This document shows positions 25,402 through 34,434 of a stretch of 64,000 bases of DNA, in pieces. The translations under genes were made by a program, and so were the position numbers. This DNA is from Acinetobacter pullicarnis (GTDB taxonomy: Bacteria; Pseudomonadota; Gammaproteobacteria; Pseudomonadales; Moraxellaceae), in NCBI RefSeq assembly GCF_006352475.1, contig NZ_VCMZ01000001.1, forward strand, positions 1,116,001-1,180,000. The letters are read 5' to 3'. Each line of letters starts with the position of its first letter. Position 1 is the stretch's first letter. Under the pieces are notes generated by a model. It worked only from the letters and a program-made list of their open reading frames with translations. It made no database searches and had not been told where the DNA came from.

Positions 25402-26538
25402 ATGAATAGTTATGATGACCTTGAAAATAAATACCTTCTCCTAACACCCGGACCATTATCAACGTCTGCAACGGTGCGCCGTGCAATGCACAAAGATTGG
25501 TGTACATGGGATCAAGAATATAACGGTTTGGTTGAAGAGATTCGCCATAAGCTGATTGCGATGGCAACGACCGAAGTTGATGATTTTACCGCGATATTAA
25601 TGCAGGGTAGTGGCAGCTTTTCCGTTGAGGCGGTTTTGGGCTCAGTGATTCCGAAACAAGGCAAGTTATTGATTATTCATAATGGTGCCTATGGCACACG
25701 TATGATGCAAATGGCAGCCTGTCTCAATATTGAGTATTTCGACTTGGCCTATGCTGAAACACAAATGCCTGATTTGGAAGAAATTGAAACAGCCTTACTC
25801 GATCCTAGCATTACTCACGTGGCCTGTGTGCACTGCGAAACCACGACCGGTATTCTAAATCCAATCGCTGAAATTGGGCGTTTAGTGAAAGCGCAAAATA
25901 AAATTTGGATTGTCGATGCGATGAGTTCATTCGGTGGGGTTCCGATGGATATCGCAGCGCTTGAAATCGATTTCCTAATTTCCAGTGCGAATAAATGTAT
26001 TCAAGGTGTCCCTGGTTTTGGATTTGTTCTAGCGAAGCGTCAGGTGCTGGAACAGTGCCAAGGTTTTGCACGATCAGTCAGTCTCGATCTCTATGATCAA
26101 TGGCAAACCATGGAAAAACATCATGGAAAATGGCGCTTTACCTCACCGACTCATGTGGTACGTGCCTTTTATCAAGCCCTGATTGAACTGGAGCATGAGG
26201 GCGGTGTCACTGCACGTTATCAACGTTATTCCACCAATCAACAATGCTTAGCGGCAGGAATGCAAGCGCTAGGTTTTGAACGGGTACTGGATGAAACGTG
26301 TACGCAATCACCGATTATCAGCACTTTTTTATATCCACAAGATGTAAATTTTGACTTTTATGCATTTTATGAAAATTTAAAATCTGCAGGCTTTGTGATT
26401 TATCCGGGCAAGGTTTCCAATTTAGATTGCTTCCGCATTGGCAATATTGGCGAAGTTTATTTAAGTGACATAGAGAAATTATTAACAGCGATTGCAGCGT
26501 ATTGCCAAAGCAATCTACATATCAAGGTATCAGCTTAA
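25402..26538 (+). CDS. phnW: 2-aminoethylphosphonate:pyruvate aminotransferase
   Basis: PhnW moves the amino group of 2-aminoethylphosphonate to pyruvate, giving phosphonoacetaldehyde and alanine. The 378-residue PLP enzyme shows [25 protein letters not shown] at its start, the [14 protein letters not shown] phosphate-cup region, the cofactor-binding Asp in [11 protein letters not shown] and the Schiff-base Lys in [12 protein letters not shown]. An AGGAAG site precedes the ATG. The class V aminotransferase fold and the neighbouring phnX make the function firm. Confidence 0.95.
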   Translation: MNSYDDLENKYLLLTPGPLSTSATVRRAMHKDWCTWDQEYNGLVEEIRHKLIAMATTEVDDFTAILMQGSGSFSVEAVLGSVIPKQGKLLIIHNGAYGTRMMQMAACLNIEYFDLAYAETQMPDLEEIETALLDPSITHVACVHCETTTGILNPIAEIGRLVKAQNKIWIVDAMSSFGGVPMDIAALEIDFLISSANKCIQGVPGFGFVLAKRQVLEQCQGFARSVSLDLYDQWQTMEKHHGKWRFTSPTHVVRAFYQALIELEHEGGVTARYQRYSTNQQCLAAGMQALGFERVLDETCTQSPIISTFLYPQDVNFDFYAFYENLKSAGFVIYPGKVSNLDCFRIGNIGEVYLSDIEKLLTAIAAYCQSNLHIKVSA

Positions 26539-26610
26539 ATAGTACTGATACTAATCAATACCGAACACGATGATTCAACATTTTATAGCGACTTAATAAG
26601 GAATAAGCAC

Positions 26611-27426
26611 ATGCCTACGGCAACAACACCATTACAAGCAATTATTTTTGATTGGGCGGGAACGACAGTCGATTTTGGATCACGCGCACCTATTTTAGCA
26701 TTTATGGCATTATTTCAAGAGAATCAGATTGAGATTAGTATTGAAGAAGCGCGTGCACCGATGGGTTTGGAAAAACGTGATCATATTGCAGCAGTATTGA
26801 ATATGCCGCGGGTGGCAGCAGTGTGGAAACAGGTTTATGGTACTGCGGCAACTGCACAAGATATTGATCGCTTATATCAAGATTTTATTCCGTATCAGCT
26901 AAAGAGCATTCCGAAATGTTCAGCCTTAATTCCAGGTGCATTAGAAACCTTCCAAGATATTAAACAGCGTGGCTGTAAAATTGGCAGTAATACTGGTTAT
27001 GCCAGTATGATGATTGGTCAATTGCTTGCAGATGCCGCGGCTCAAGGTTATCAACCTGATTGCATTATTAGTGCTAGCGATGTAAAGCATGGACGTCCTT
27101 CCCCTGAAATGCTATGGAAGAATTTAATCGCACTCGATGTTTCGGATATTAAAGCCGTGGTAAAAGTAGATGATACTGTCGTAGGTATAGAAGAAGGGTT
27201 AAATGGTGGTTGTTGGACGGTGGCCCTTGCAGTCAGTGGCAATGAAGTCGGTTTAAGTTTTGAGGAATGGCAAGCACTGACGTTAGATGAGCAAAGCCGA
27301 TTAAAGCAAAAAGCCTATGCCAAGATGAATGCATCTGGTGCGCATTATGTTATTGATAGTATTGCCGAATTACCTGCTATTTTAGATGATATTCAAGCAC
27401 GTTTAAATGCCGGTGAAAAACCCTAG
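26611..27426 (+). CDS. phnX: Phosphonoacetaldehyde hydrolase (phosphonatase)
   Basis: PhnX cleaves the carbon-phosphorus bond of phosphonoacetaldehyde, giving acetaldehyde and phosphate. The 271-residue HAD-family protein has the nucleophile Asp14 in IIFDWAGTTVDFGS, the Schiff-base Lys55 in MGLEKRDHI, the motif SNTGYASMM and the metal-site acidic pair in VKVDDTVVGIEEG. AAGGAA precedes the start. It closes the phosphonate cluster, and a strong hairpin follows its stop. Confidence 0.95.
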   Translation: MPTATTPLQAIIFDWAGTTVDFGSRAPILAFMALFQENQIEISIEEARAPMGLEKRDHIAAVLNMPRVAAVWKQVYGTAATAQDIDRLYQDFIPYQLKSIPKCSALIPGALETFQDIKQRGCKIGSNTGYASMMIGQLLADAAAQGYQPDCIISASDVKHGRPSPEMLWKNLIALDVSDIKAVVKVDDTVVGIEEGLNGGCWTVALAVSGNEVGLSFEEWQALTLDEQSRLKQKAYAKMNASGAHYVIDSIAELPAILDDIQARLNAGEKP

Positions 27427-27444
27427 CATCCAGTTGCTAACGTG

Positions 27445-27478
27445 AATCAAAATATCTGTTTATGCTGATATTTTGATT
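27445..27478 (+). terminator. Terminator hairpin after phnX
   Basis: AATCAAAATATC (27445-27456) pairs perfectly with GATATTTTGATT (27467-27478) around a ten-base loop, and a short T-rich tail follows. It ends the phosphonate operon. Confidence 0.6.
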
Positions 27479-27634
27479 TGCATTCTTTTATCAATATTCA
27501 AACTCGCTTTGTTTTATTGTGAAATTCGAGTTGTAAACTGTTCGGGATATAATTTAGTTATTGGCTAATTTAAAGCAATTATAGTGTTAATCGCCCATAA
27601 TCTAGCCGTATGAGTCAATTATATTAAATAATAT

Positions 27635-27663
27635 TTGCTTTATCATACGTCCGGGCGTATAAA
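27635..27663 (+). promoter_or_regulatory. Sigma-70 promoter of the first initiator tRNA
   Basis: TTGCTT (27635-27640), 17 bases, then TATAAA (27658-27663) lies 14 bases before the tRNA. The second copy has the same -35 and spacing. Confidence 0.65.
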
Positions 27664-27676
27664 GCTAACTCGTTGA

Positions 27677-27753
<77 letters not shown>

Positions 27754-27774
27754 ATAAAAAATTTGAAGTTTTAT

Positions 27775-27804
27775 AGCCTAATTTACCCAAATTAGGCTTT
27801 TTTT
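27775..27804 (+). terminator. Terminator after the first tRNA
   Basis: AGCCTAATTT (27775-27784) pairs with AAATTAGGCT (27789-27798) around ACCC, followed by a T-run. Confidence 0.85.
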
Positions 27805-28030
27805 ATGCCCAATATTTTTTTGTTTGCATTTTATTTAAACGAATATAGGGAAAATAATTAAATAAAACCTTAAAAGTTCTGTTATACTCGGGCCACAATA
27901 AAACTTATATGATTATATTCTGTGTTTTAAATGATATAAAAAGTCCTTTAATCTGAGTCAATAAAGTTGAGTTTGTTTAAATTGGATTCCAATGGTGGGA
28001 TTCAATGTTGGTATATTGAAATTGGTGTAA

Positions 28031-28261
28031 ATGTTGAATAAGTTTGAAAATTTAATTGCTAAATCTGTAAATGGAGATGAAATTCTCGTCTCTTTAATCC
28101 CTTCAAAAAAAATGCAAAGTACTCGTCAAGGTTTTACATGGGTTGAAGTTGGTAAAAAAGTATTACTTCAATCAGGTATGGAAGTTGATTTAAATCTAGA
28201 TGGACGTAGTTTTTTTACTGGTCTACATGACATGTTTAAATTAGAACAGCGTGTGAGTTAA
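28031..28261 (+). CDS. Unknown 76-residue protein between the tRNA copies
   Basis: I do not recognise this family. The product is a soluble, mixed-charge protein starting MLNKFENLIAKSVNGDEILV and ending LHDMFKLEQRVS, with alternating hydrophobic residues suggesting short beta strands. It has no Cys pair, signal peptide or membrane helix. It is the only gene inside the 751-bp unit bounded by two identical tRNA repeats, so recombination between the repeats would delete it together with one tRNA. TATACT at about 27883-27888 upstream could serve as its -10. Confidence 0.65.
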   Translation: MLNKFENLIAKSVNGDEILVSLIPSKKMQSTRQGFTWVEVGKKVLLQSGMEVDLNLDGRSFFTGLHDMFKLEQRVS

Positions 28262-28386
28262 ATAACACTGCTTATGTATTTTGATTTTATTTTCTCTGCA
28301 CAGCAGGGGAAATAAAGAATAGAAATTGATTGAATGCCCTGAGTGTTTAAAATACAAGCAAATGGAATGTTTATATTCAATTAAGT

Positions 28387-28415
28387 TTGCTTTCTATTGA
28401 ACAAGGGCGTACAGT
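28387..28415 (+). promoter_or_regulatory. Sigma-70 promoter of the second initiator tRNA
   Basis: TTGCTT (28387-28392), 17 bases, then TACAGT (28410-28415) lies 13 bases before the tRNA. It resembles the first promoter although it lies outside the exact repeat. Confidence 0.55.
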
Positions 28416-28427
28416 TCACCTCGTTGA

Positions 28428-28504
<77 letters not shown>

Positions 28505-28525
28505 ATAAAAAATTTGAAGTTTTAT

Positions 28526-28555
28526 AGCCTAATTTACCCAAATTAGGCTTTTTTT
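28526..28555 (+). terminator. Terminator after the second tRNA
   Basis: Same AGCCTAATTT/AAATTAGGCT hairpin and T-run as after the first copy. Confidence 0.85.
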
Positions 28556-28619
28556 ATGGCCGGTATTTATAGCCTGTACTTATGGATGAGATGCGTATGC
28601 ATCAGGTGCTTATAAAAAC

Positions 28620-29066
28620 TTAAGCTTTGCGCCACATCCAAATCAGTACCCCCAGCATGCAAGCAATTAAAGTCAGAACCAACCACAGGTGTGGGATTTT
28701 CCAAATAATAATTGTGGCCGCAAAGGTCATACTTAAGGTTGATAACACTTTGGCTTTACGTGGAATTCGGCGATGTTGTTGCCATTCTCTTAAAAGTGGT
28801 CCGATATAGCGATTTTCTTGAAACCAACGATATAAACGGGGTGAGCCTTTGGCTGCAAAAAAAGAAGCCAAAAGTAAAAAATCAAAGGGGGGAAGACCCG
28901 GAATAAATATTCCTAAAATCGCGATTAAAATACAGAGCCAAGCCAAGACAACATACAGCCAACGTAGCCACCAAGACTTCGCCAATTTTGCTGGCACATG
29001 ACTTTGCTGAGGCGTTGCATCTACTGCTGAAAAGGGTTCTTTTTCAGGTTGTTGTATATTGTCCAT
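28620..29066 (-). CDS. DUF454 (YbaN-like) inner-membrane protein
   Basis: The 148-residue protein has a polar N-terminal tail of about 45 residues and then membrane segments (LYVVLAWLCILIAILGIFIPGLPPFDFLLLA, and two near the end). The GIFIPGLPPFDFLLLASFFAAKGSPRLYRW signature and the later GPLLREWQQHRRIPRKAK loop are typical of the YbaN/DUF454 family, whose role is not established. It lies just downstream of the heme oxygenase gene on the same strand (22-base gap), so the two are probably co-transcribed; a link to heme handling is only suggested by that. Confidence 0.85.
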   Translation of the reverse strand: MDNIQQPEKEPFSAVDATPQQSHVPAKLAKSWWLRWLYVVLAWLCILIAILGIFIPGLPPFDFLLLASFFAAKGSPRLYRWFQENRYIGPLLREWQQHRRIPRKAKVLSTLSMTFAATIIIWKIPHLWLVLTLIACMLGVLIWMWRKA

Positions 29067-29088
29067 GTAAGCTTGGGCTCCGCAGCGC

Positions 29089-29712
29089 TTATTTTAATTG
29101 ATCCAGATTAATCAAGAGTTCTCCAAAATAACCAAATGCATCTAAAGCACCTTGTACCACTTGATCTTGTTGCGCTGTGCTTAATTGTGCTTCATCTAAG
29201 GCTTGTACAAAGCGTTTCCACACTTTGGCACGACCTTCTGGGTAGGCCGCTAAGTTACGTGCACCATTTTCAGCGCTGAGACCTAAATGCTGTTGGGCTT
29301 GTTTAAATAAAAATGCTGCACCTAAGGTTGAGCCTTCAGAAACATAGATCCAACCCAATGCCGCTGGGAATTCAACAGTTTGACTAACGAGGGCTTGCCC
29401 CTGCGGCTGCACATTTAAATCGCTGAGGTCGAGTTTGGCTTGTGCTGAGCGACCACGAATATCAAGATCTGGAATGTGGCTTTCGACCTGATCTTTTTCG
29501 AATAAGTGTTCCACTTCTAACTGGAAATAATATTGTGATAGGGTAAATTGCTTATAATTTTCAAGGTTTGAAAATATATCAGCGTTGCCCATCAATACAT
29601 GCATCCGTTCATGCTCAGCAGCAGTTTCTGTTTTTAAACGTAGGGCTAAACTCGGTAGGCCAGTGCTGTCTGCAGTGTCTTGCACAGGTGATGTGGCTTG
29701 ATTCATGATCAT
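29089..29712 (-). CDS. hemO: Biliverdin-producing heme oxygenase
   Basis: The 207-residue all-helical protein should open heme to biliverdin, CO and free iron in the cytoplasm. His34 in the TAAEHERMH segment is placed as the proximal heme ligand, and GWIYVSEGSTLGAAFLF carries the conserved distal-helix glycines over the heme. Size and motifs fit the bacterial HemO/PigA group. It is divergent from an ECF sigma/FecR/TonB receptor set, as in other Acinetobacter-type heme uptake loci. That context supports iron release from imported heme. A second Met at codon 3 is an alternative start. Confidence 0.9.
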   Translation of the reverse strand: MIMNQATSPVQDTADSTGLPSLALRLKTETAAEHERMHVLMGNADIFSNLENYKQFTLSQYYFQLEVEHLFEKDQVESHIPDLDIRGRSAQAKLDLSDLNVQPQGQALVSQTVEFPAALGWIYVSEGSTLGAAFLFKQAQQHLGLSAENGARNLAAYPEGRAKVWKRFVQALDEAQLSTAQQDQVVQGALDAFGYFGELLINLDQLK

Positions 29713-29961
29713 CTCACTTCAAAATCAGAGGGTTGAAAAAAAGTTATATAAAAAACAGGGGTGTCTATGAGATATGACGAATAAGATCGAAAAAGTATGC
29801 AATCAATCGGCTAAATTTTTTAAATCAGTTCGATTGTGTAAGCTGATCTGCGGAGTGATTTTAAAATGGATATCCGAAAATCCTTTTTCTCAAGAATATT
29901 GCGCTTATTTGATCCTAAAAATAATATTTCAAAGCGCATTTACAAAGCTACGAATAGGAAC

Positions 29962-29980
29962 GATAATTATTATTATTTAG
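29962..29980. promoter_or_regulatory. Fur-box-like site before the ECF sigma gene
   Basis: The sequence from GATAATTATTATTATTTAG matches about 13 of 19 positions of the Fur consensus. It lies in the divergent region between hemO and the sigma gene and could repress either under iron-replete conditions. Confidence 0.5.
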
Positions 29981-29999
29981 TGTTTTTGCGTTGTCGTCA

Positions 30000-30539
30000 A
30001 TGCTTCAATCTCTCCCGCAAAAGAATCAACATCAATTGGTTCAAGACTTATATGTCGATCATTCCGCTTGGCTACAACAATGGCTACATTTTCGGATTAG
30101 TTATCCCTTAAGTGCCGCAGATATTGTTCAGGATACTTTCTATAAGTTGTTGCAATCAAATAACTTATTTTCAGTACAGGAGCCCCGTGCCTATTTGGTA
30201 CAAATGGCAAAACACTTGCTGATTGATCAACAGCGACGTTATAGCCTTGAAAAAAATTATTTGGCTGAACTGGCACAGCAGCAGGAAGATCAAGCCAGTT
30301 TATTTGATCGTAATCAGCTTGATGAAGTGTTACAGATTTTAGATTTCTTAACTGTGGCTTTGGAAAATACACATAGTTTGGCGCGTAAAGCCTTTTTAAT
30401 GTATTACTTTGAAGGCTATAGCCAAAATGAAATCGCACAAGTGATTGGTAAGTCATTACGCAGTACGCAATTGTACTTGGCTGAGTGTTTGAATTTATGT
30501 TTCGCTGCACGGTCAGCAGTTGCTTGGGCAGATCAATGA
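30000..30539 (+). CDS. FecI-type ECF sigma factor
   Basis: The 179-residue protein has sigma region 2 (about 30-85, with SAADIVQDTFYKLL and PRAYLVQMAKHLLIDQQRR) and region 4 (about 120-170, with KAFLMYYFEGYSQNEIAQVIGKSLRSTQLYL). This is the iron-transport FecI group, which directs polymerase to a TonB-receptor promoter after a signal passes through FecR. The start at 30000 is used; an in-frame TTG three codons upstream is possible. Its end overlaps fecR by four bases. Confidence 0.9.
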   Translation: MLQSLPQKNQHQLVQDLYVDHSAWLQQWLHFRISYPLSAADIVQDTFYKLLQSNNLFSVQEPRAYLVQMAKHLLIDQQRRYSLEKNYLAELAQQQEDQASLFDRNQLDEVLQILDFLTVALENTHSLARKAFLMYYFEGYSQNEIAQVIGKSLRSTQLYLAECLNLCFAARSAVAWADQ

Positions 30540-31546
30540 ATCCAGCTGATCAATTTTCACCAGATTTAGCATTGTGGATTATTCGTTTAAGTGTGGAAGA
30601 TCCAGAGCTTCGGCGTAATGCACAAATGGAATTTAAAATCTGGAAGCAGCAACATCCAGAGTATCAAGGGCAGTTGGATCAGATGTTGAGTTTTTCAGAT
30701 GAAATACAGCAACTTCCCAATACTCATCGTATTTCAAGCCAAACCATCAGCCATTCATTGGAGACTTCACAGCAAAGTCGTCAGCGTGTCCAGCATTGGT
30801 TTGCTAAAACCACAGTATTTTGTCTTGGGCTGGTTGTGGCTGGTGGAATAGGCTATTTCAGTCTAGAACAGCGACCGTTTGCCTACTATGCTGCGGATTT
30901 TAAAACAGCAACGGGGCAGCAGCAGCGTTTTATTTTAGCAGATGGTTCCCAATTGATTTTAGGTGCTCAGTCTGCGGTTAACTTAAGATTTAATGATGCA
31001 GTAAGGCAAATCGATTTGGTGCAAGGGGAGTTTTATATTGAGGTCGCTAAAGATCCGCAACGACCATTGAGCGTGCATACATCACAGGCGGATTTCAAAG
31101 CCTTAGGCACTAAATTTATTGTCAACCAGTCTGCCAGCATGAGTACAATCAGCATGTTACATTCAAAAGTGGAAGTCCGTTCACAGCATGCTGCGGCAAA
31201 TACCGCTATTGTTCAGCAAGGTCAGAAAATAACAGCAGATGAGCATGGTCTCGGTGCGATTGAATGGATTGATACCGACTTAGTTGAATTGGCTTGGCAG
31301 CAACATCAGGTTCTAGCAGAAGATTTACCCTTATCTGATGTGTTGAGTCGTTTGAATCGTGAGCATGATGCCATGATTTGGTTTAGCGCAGCTGAATTAG
31401 CAGAATTTAAAATTAGTGGCGTGATTAATATGCAACAAGATCTTAATCAAATCTTAGATTTGTTGGTGCAGCAATATCCAACCTTGAAATTAAAAAGACT
31501 TGGCACATCCGTGGTGTATATCAGTCGCGGGGGTAGTGCGAGGTGA
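30536..31546 (+). CDS. FecR-type anti-sigma/sigma regulator
   Basis: The 336-residue protein has a cytoplasmic N-terminal region (about 1-85) with the FecR-typical LWIIRLS and QHPEYQGQLDQM, one transmembrane helix (about 92-112, VFCLGLVVAGGIGYF) and a periplasmic FecR domain (about 120-250, with RFILADGSQLILGAQSAVNLRF and GEFYIEVAKDPQRPLSVHT). The last 80 residues resemble an STN-type contact domain. It should relay the state of the receptor to the sigma factor. The ATG overlaps the sigma stop as ATGA, indicating coupled translation. Confidence 0.9.
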   Translation: MNPADQFSPDLALWIIRLSVEDPELRRNAQMEFKIWKQQHPEYQGQLDQMLSFSDEIQQLPNTHRISSQTISHSLETSQQSRQRVQHWFAKTTVFCLGLVVAGGIGYFSLEQRPFAYYAADFKTATGQQQRFILADGSQLILGAQSAVNLRFNDAVRQIDLVQGEFYIEVAKDPQRPLSVHTSQADFKALGTKFIVNQSASMSTISMLHSKVEVRSQHAAANTAIVQQGQKITADEHGLGAIEWIDTDLVELAWQQHQVLAEDLPLSDVLSRLNREHDAMIWFSAAELAEFKISGVINMQQDLNQILDLLVQQYPTLKLKRLGTSVVYISRGGSAR

Positions 31547-31726
31547 GGGCTACAGTGATTATTTGCTGGGTCACAATCAATTTAGAGATTCTTTGCTACA
31601 TAGCACAACAGCTATTAGATTGGTCTAATATCCTTCGTTTAAAAAAATAATTGCAGGTTGTTGCGCTTTTTTACGGTCTTATTCGTCATATAACTTAGAA
31701 ACATTATTTAATTACGCAACATCGTA

Positions 31727-31745
31727 GTTAATGATTATCATTCGC
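31727..31745. promoter_or_regulatory. Fur box before the heme-type TonB receptor
   Basis: GTTAATGATTATCATTCGC matches about 15 of 19 bases of the Fur consensus GATAATGATAATCATTATC. It lies 20 bp before the receptor start. Confidence 0.65.
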
Positions 31746-31765
31746 TAATTCTGAGTGGACACAGC

Positions 31766-34369
31766 ATGCCTCAATTGATCTCTCCGCGACCGACCTTTAA
31801 GACGCTGGTCATCGCCATGTCGTTTAGCCTATTTTTAGTTAGGCCAACGACAGCAATTTATGCGCAAGATATTGTCACACAAGATTATCAAATCCAAAGT
31901 GGTTCATTAACGCAAGCATTGAATCGAATTGCGCAGCAAGCCAATATTTCATTGTTATTTGATGTGCAGAAAACCAATCATTATCAAGTTAAAAGTATCC
32001 AAGGTCGCTATACCACAGATCAAGCTTTGAGGTTGCTGGTTCAAGCCACACCGTTTCAAATTAAGAAGACTGCAGCAGGTTATGTGCTTATTGATCGTCC
32101 CAGTAATAACGTTACTGCTGTAACTGATTCGCTGGGATTGGCGGATATTTCAAGATCCGAAGTATCTGGTGCGTCCTCTCACAATCAGATTTATCAAATG
32201 AGCCCAATTTATATTCAGGCTCAGGCAGAGGACACCCTTCAATTTGGGCAAAGTGCTTTGGATCAAGGCACGATTAATCGTTATCAAGCCAATAATGTCG
32301 CACAACTATTAGATACCATGCCTGCGGTCAGTTCAGCAGGTTCACCACGTCCAGGTGGACAGACCATTAATATATTGGGCATGGGCGGTGTTGCTGATGT
32401 GCCAATAAGTTTAGATGATTCGATTAAAGCGTTTGATAAATATCGTCAGGGGTCGGTATTTATTGAGCCGGAAATTTTAAAACGAGTAACCGTAGATAAG
32501 GGACCGCATAATGTCGAAGTTGGAAATGGAGGTTTTGGCGGAAAGGTAAGTTTAGAAACCAAAGATGCCGCCGATTTATTATTTGATGATCGCCCTGTTG
32601 GGGCATTCTTAAAGTATTCGCGTTTTTCCAATAATCAACAAAATACTTATACTGGGGCCGTCTATGCTAAAAGTTCAAATGGTCTTGTTGATGGCTTGCT
32701 GTATTACACCAAACGCGACAGTGATAATGTGAAACGCCCTGATGGGACAAAGTTTTTATATTCTGGGCAAGAGCAGGACACCTATTTGGCAAAATTAAAT
32801 TTTTATCCAAGTGATGGTCATAAAATCAGTTTAAATGCGATGCAAAGTGGGCATATTGGTTGGGAACCTTTTGCGGCAATGCGTGATCAGGATGCAACGC
32901 CATCTGCATCTGATATTGCTAAATATGGTTACGATGAAGCTTGGAAAAGAAAATTGGTTTATCGGAATCAGCAGGATGAAAGTTATTCATTTGCTTATGC
33001 ATTTAACCCAGATGACAACTCGTATATTAATTTAAAAGCGATTGCCTCTTATTCTAAAACCAATCAGCATGATGAACGTTTAGCCAGTGTGACCAGCTCA
33101 GCGGGACTATTGGGTAATGAAAGCTGGGTAAAATATATTAATAGTGCATTTAAGATAAGCAACATCAGTGACATTAAAAGTAATTATGGTGATCATAAAA
33201 TAAAGGTTGGGGCACAGTTTCAACGCATGCAGCAAGATTCATTGTTGTACGATAAAAGTAAGGCAGACCGCAGTAAACCGAGTAATGCCGATTATAACTA
33301 TGGTTATTATCAACCCTACTATATGCCAGAAGGTCGACAGGATATGTTGAGTGCCTTTATTGAAGATCAGTATCAAATTGGCGCGCTCACCATTAGTCCA
33401 TCGCTTCGTTATGACGATATTACCAATAAGGGGAAAGCCAATATTGCAGCGCGTTATAATGATCCAACTGCAGGGCATGACTATTCTGCTAAAAACTATA
33501 ATGGATGGTCACCGCGATTGGCTTTGGCTTGGCAGCAAGCAGAATATCTGACCTGGTTTGGTAATATGAGTAAAACCTGGCGCTCACCACGTTTAGATGA
33601 ACTGTACTCCGTGCAATATGCCAATGCCGCTGCATCTGGTACCAGTCTTTATTTAAAACCTGAGAAAATGTTAGCGATTCGTGTGGGAAATGAAATGAAT
33701 TTTCAGGATCTGCTGCATGACGATGACCATCTACAGCTTCGATTAACCTATCATCATAATCGTGGTTCTGATGAGATTTTTAAAAACCTGTCTTCTTTCT
33801 GTCAAACCCAAGGTGAGATACGCGGTCATGGTGGAGATGCAGGGATTGATGTGTGTAATGGTCAATATGACAAAGGCTGGTACCGTAATGTAAAGGACTA
33901 CACCATTAAAGCCTATGAAGCCGAGCTATTTTATAATCAACCGATGTGGTTTGCAGGGCTGACCTATGCCTATATTCGAGGAGAACGTGATCAATCTCCT
34001 GTGAATCCTTGGTTGGGTCGAAAAACATGGATGAGCAGTATTCCGCCGAAAAAGGCCACAGCAACATTGGGTGTTAATGTACCCGAACATGATTTAACCA
34101 TGGGCTGGCGCGGTATTTTTGTCGGTGCGCAACGTCGTAGTTTAAAAGATGGCGATGATTCGATTGCCGCCTCTTCTTATTCGCTACCCAAAACCAAAGG
34201 CTATGCATTGCATGGGGTATTTGTAGATTGGCAACCGGCGGGAGAGAAGGGGCCGCATTTGAATCTCTCCATTGATAATCTATTTAATCGTGATTATAAA
34301 ATGTACTTGGGTGAATATATGACTGGTACAGGGCGTGATTATAAAATGAGTATTACGCAAAGATTCTAA
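31766..34369 (+). CDS. TonB-dependent receptor with STN signalling domain, HasR-like
   Basis: This 867-residue outer-membrane receptor has a signal peptide, then an STN domain (about 37-95, with SGSLTQALNRIAQQANISLLFDV and the LLVQATPFQIKK strand) that talks to FecR. A plug domain (about 160-270, with NNVAQLLDTMPAVSSAG and VTVDKGPHNVEVGNGGFGG) and a beta-barrel ending in a C-terminal Phe follow. Position after ECF sigma and FecR, and near heme oxygenase, suggests heme or hemophore uptake. Heme is inferred from context; a siderophore is the alternative. A terminator hairpin lies just after the stop. Confidence 0.9.
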   Translation: MPQLISPRPTFKTLVIAMSFSLFLVRPTTAIYAQDIVTQDYQIQSGSLTQALNRIAQQANISLLFDVQKTNHYQVKSIQGRYTTDQALRLLVQATPFQIKKTAAGYVLIDRPSNNVTAVTDSLGLADISRSEVSGASSHNQIYQMSPIYIQAQAEDTLQFGQSALDQGTINRYQANNVAQLLDTMPAVSSAGSPRPGGQTINILGMGGVADVPISLDDSIKAFDKYRQGSVFIEPEILKRVTVDKGPHNVEVGNGGFGGKVSLETKDAADLLFDDRPVGAFLKYSRFSNNQQNTYTGAVYAKSSNGLVDGLLYYTKRDSDNVKRPDGTKFLYSGQEQDTYLAKLNFYPSDGHKISLNAMQSGHIGWEPFAAMRDQDATPSASDIAKYGYDEAWKRKLVYRNQQDESYSFAYAFNPDDNSYINLKAIASYSKTNQHDERLASVTSSAGLLGNESWVKYINSAFKISNISDIKSNYGDHKIKVGAQFQRMQQDSLLYDKSKADRSKPSNADYNYGYYQPYYMPEGRQDMLSAFIEDQYQIGALTISPSLRYDDITNKGKANIAARYNDPTAGHDYSAKNYNGWSPRLALAWQQAEYLTWFGNMSKTWRSPRLDELYSVQYANAAASGTSLYLKPEKMLAIRVGNEMNFQDLLHDDDHLQLRLTYHHNRGSDEIFKNLSSFCQTQGEIRGHGGDAGIDVCNGQYDKGWYRNVKDYTIKAYEAELFYNQPMWFAGLTYAYIRGERDQSPVNPWLGRKTWMSSIPPKKATATLGVNVPEHDLTMGWRGIFVGAQRRSLKDGDDSIAASSYSLPKTKGYALHGVFVDWQPAGEKGPHLNLSIDNLFNRDYKMYLGEYMTGTGRDYKMSITQRF

Positions 34370-34374
34370 AGATA

Positions 34375-34403
34375 AAACAGGCTGTACTTTGGGCAGCCTG
34401 TTT
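34375..34403. terminator. Terminator between the receptor and the hydrolase array
   Basis: AAACAGGCTG (34375-34384) pairs with CAGCCTGTTT (34394-34403) across a nine-base loop. It sits between convergent genes and can serve both. Confidence 0.7.
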
Positions 34404-34434
34404 ATATTAAAATTACACCGGTTGCTAGGAGCGT

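Noticed and set aside
29774..30111. Overlapping frames in the hemO-sigma divergent region
   Set aside because: They overlap the sigma gene start and have AT-driven composition without domains.
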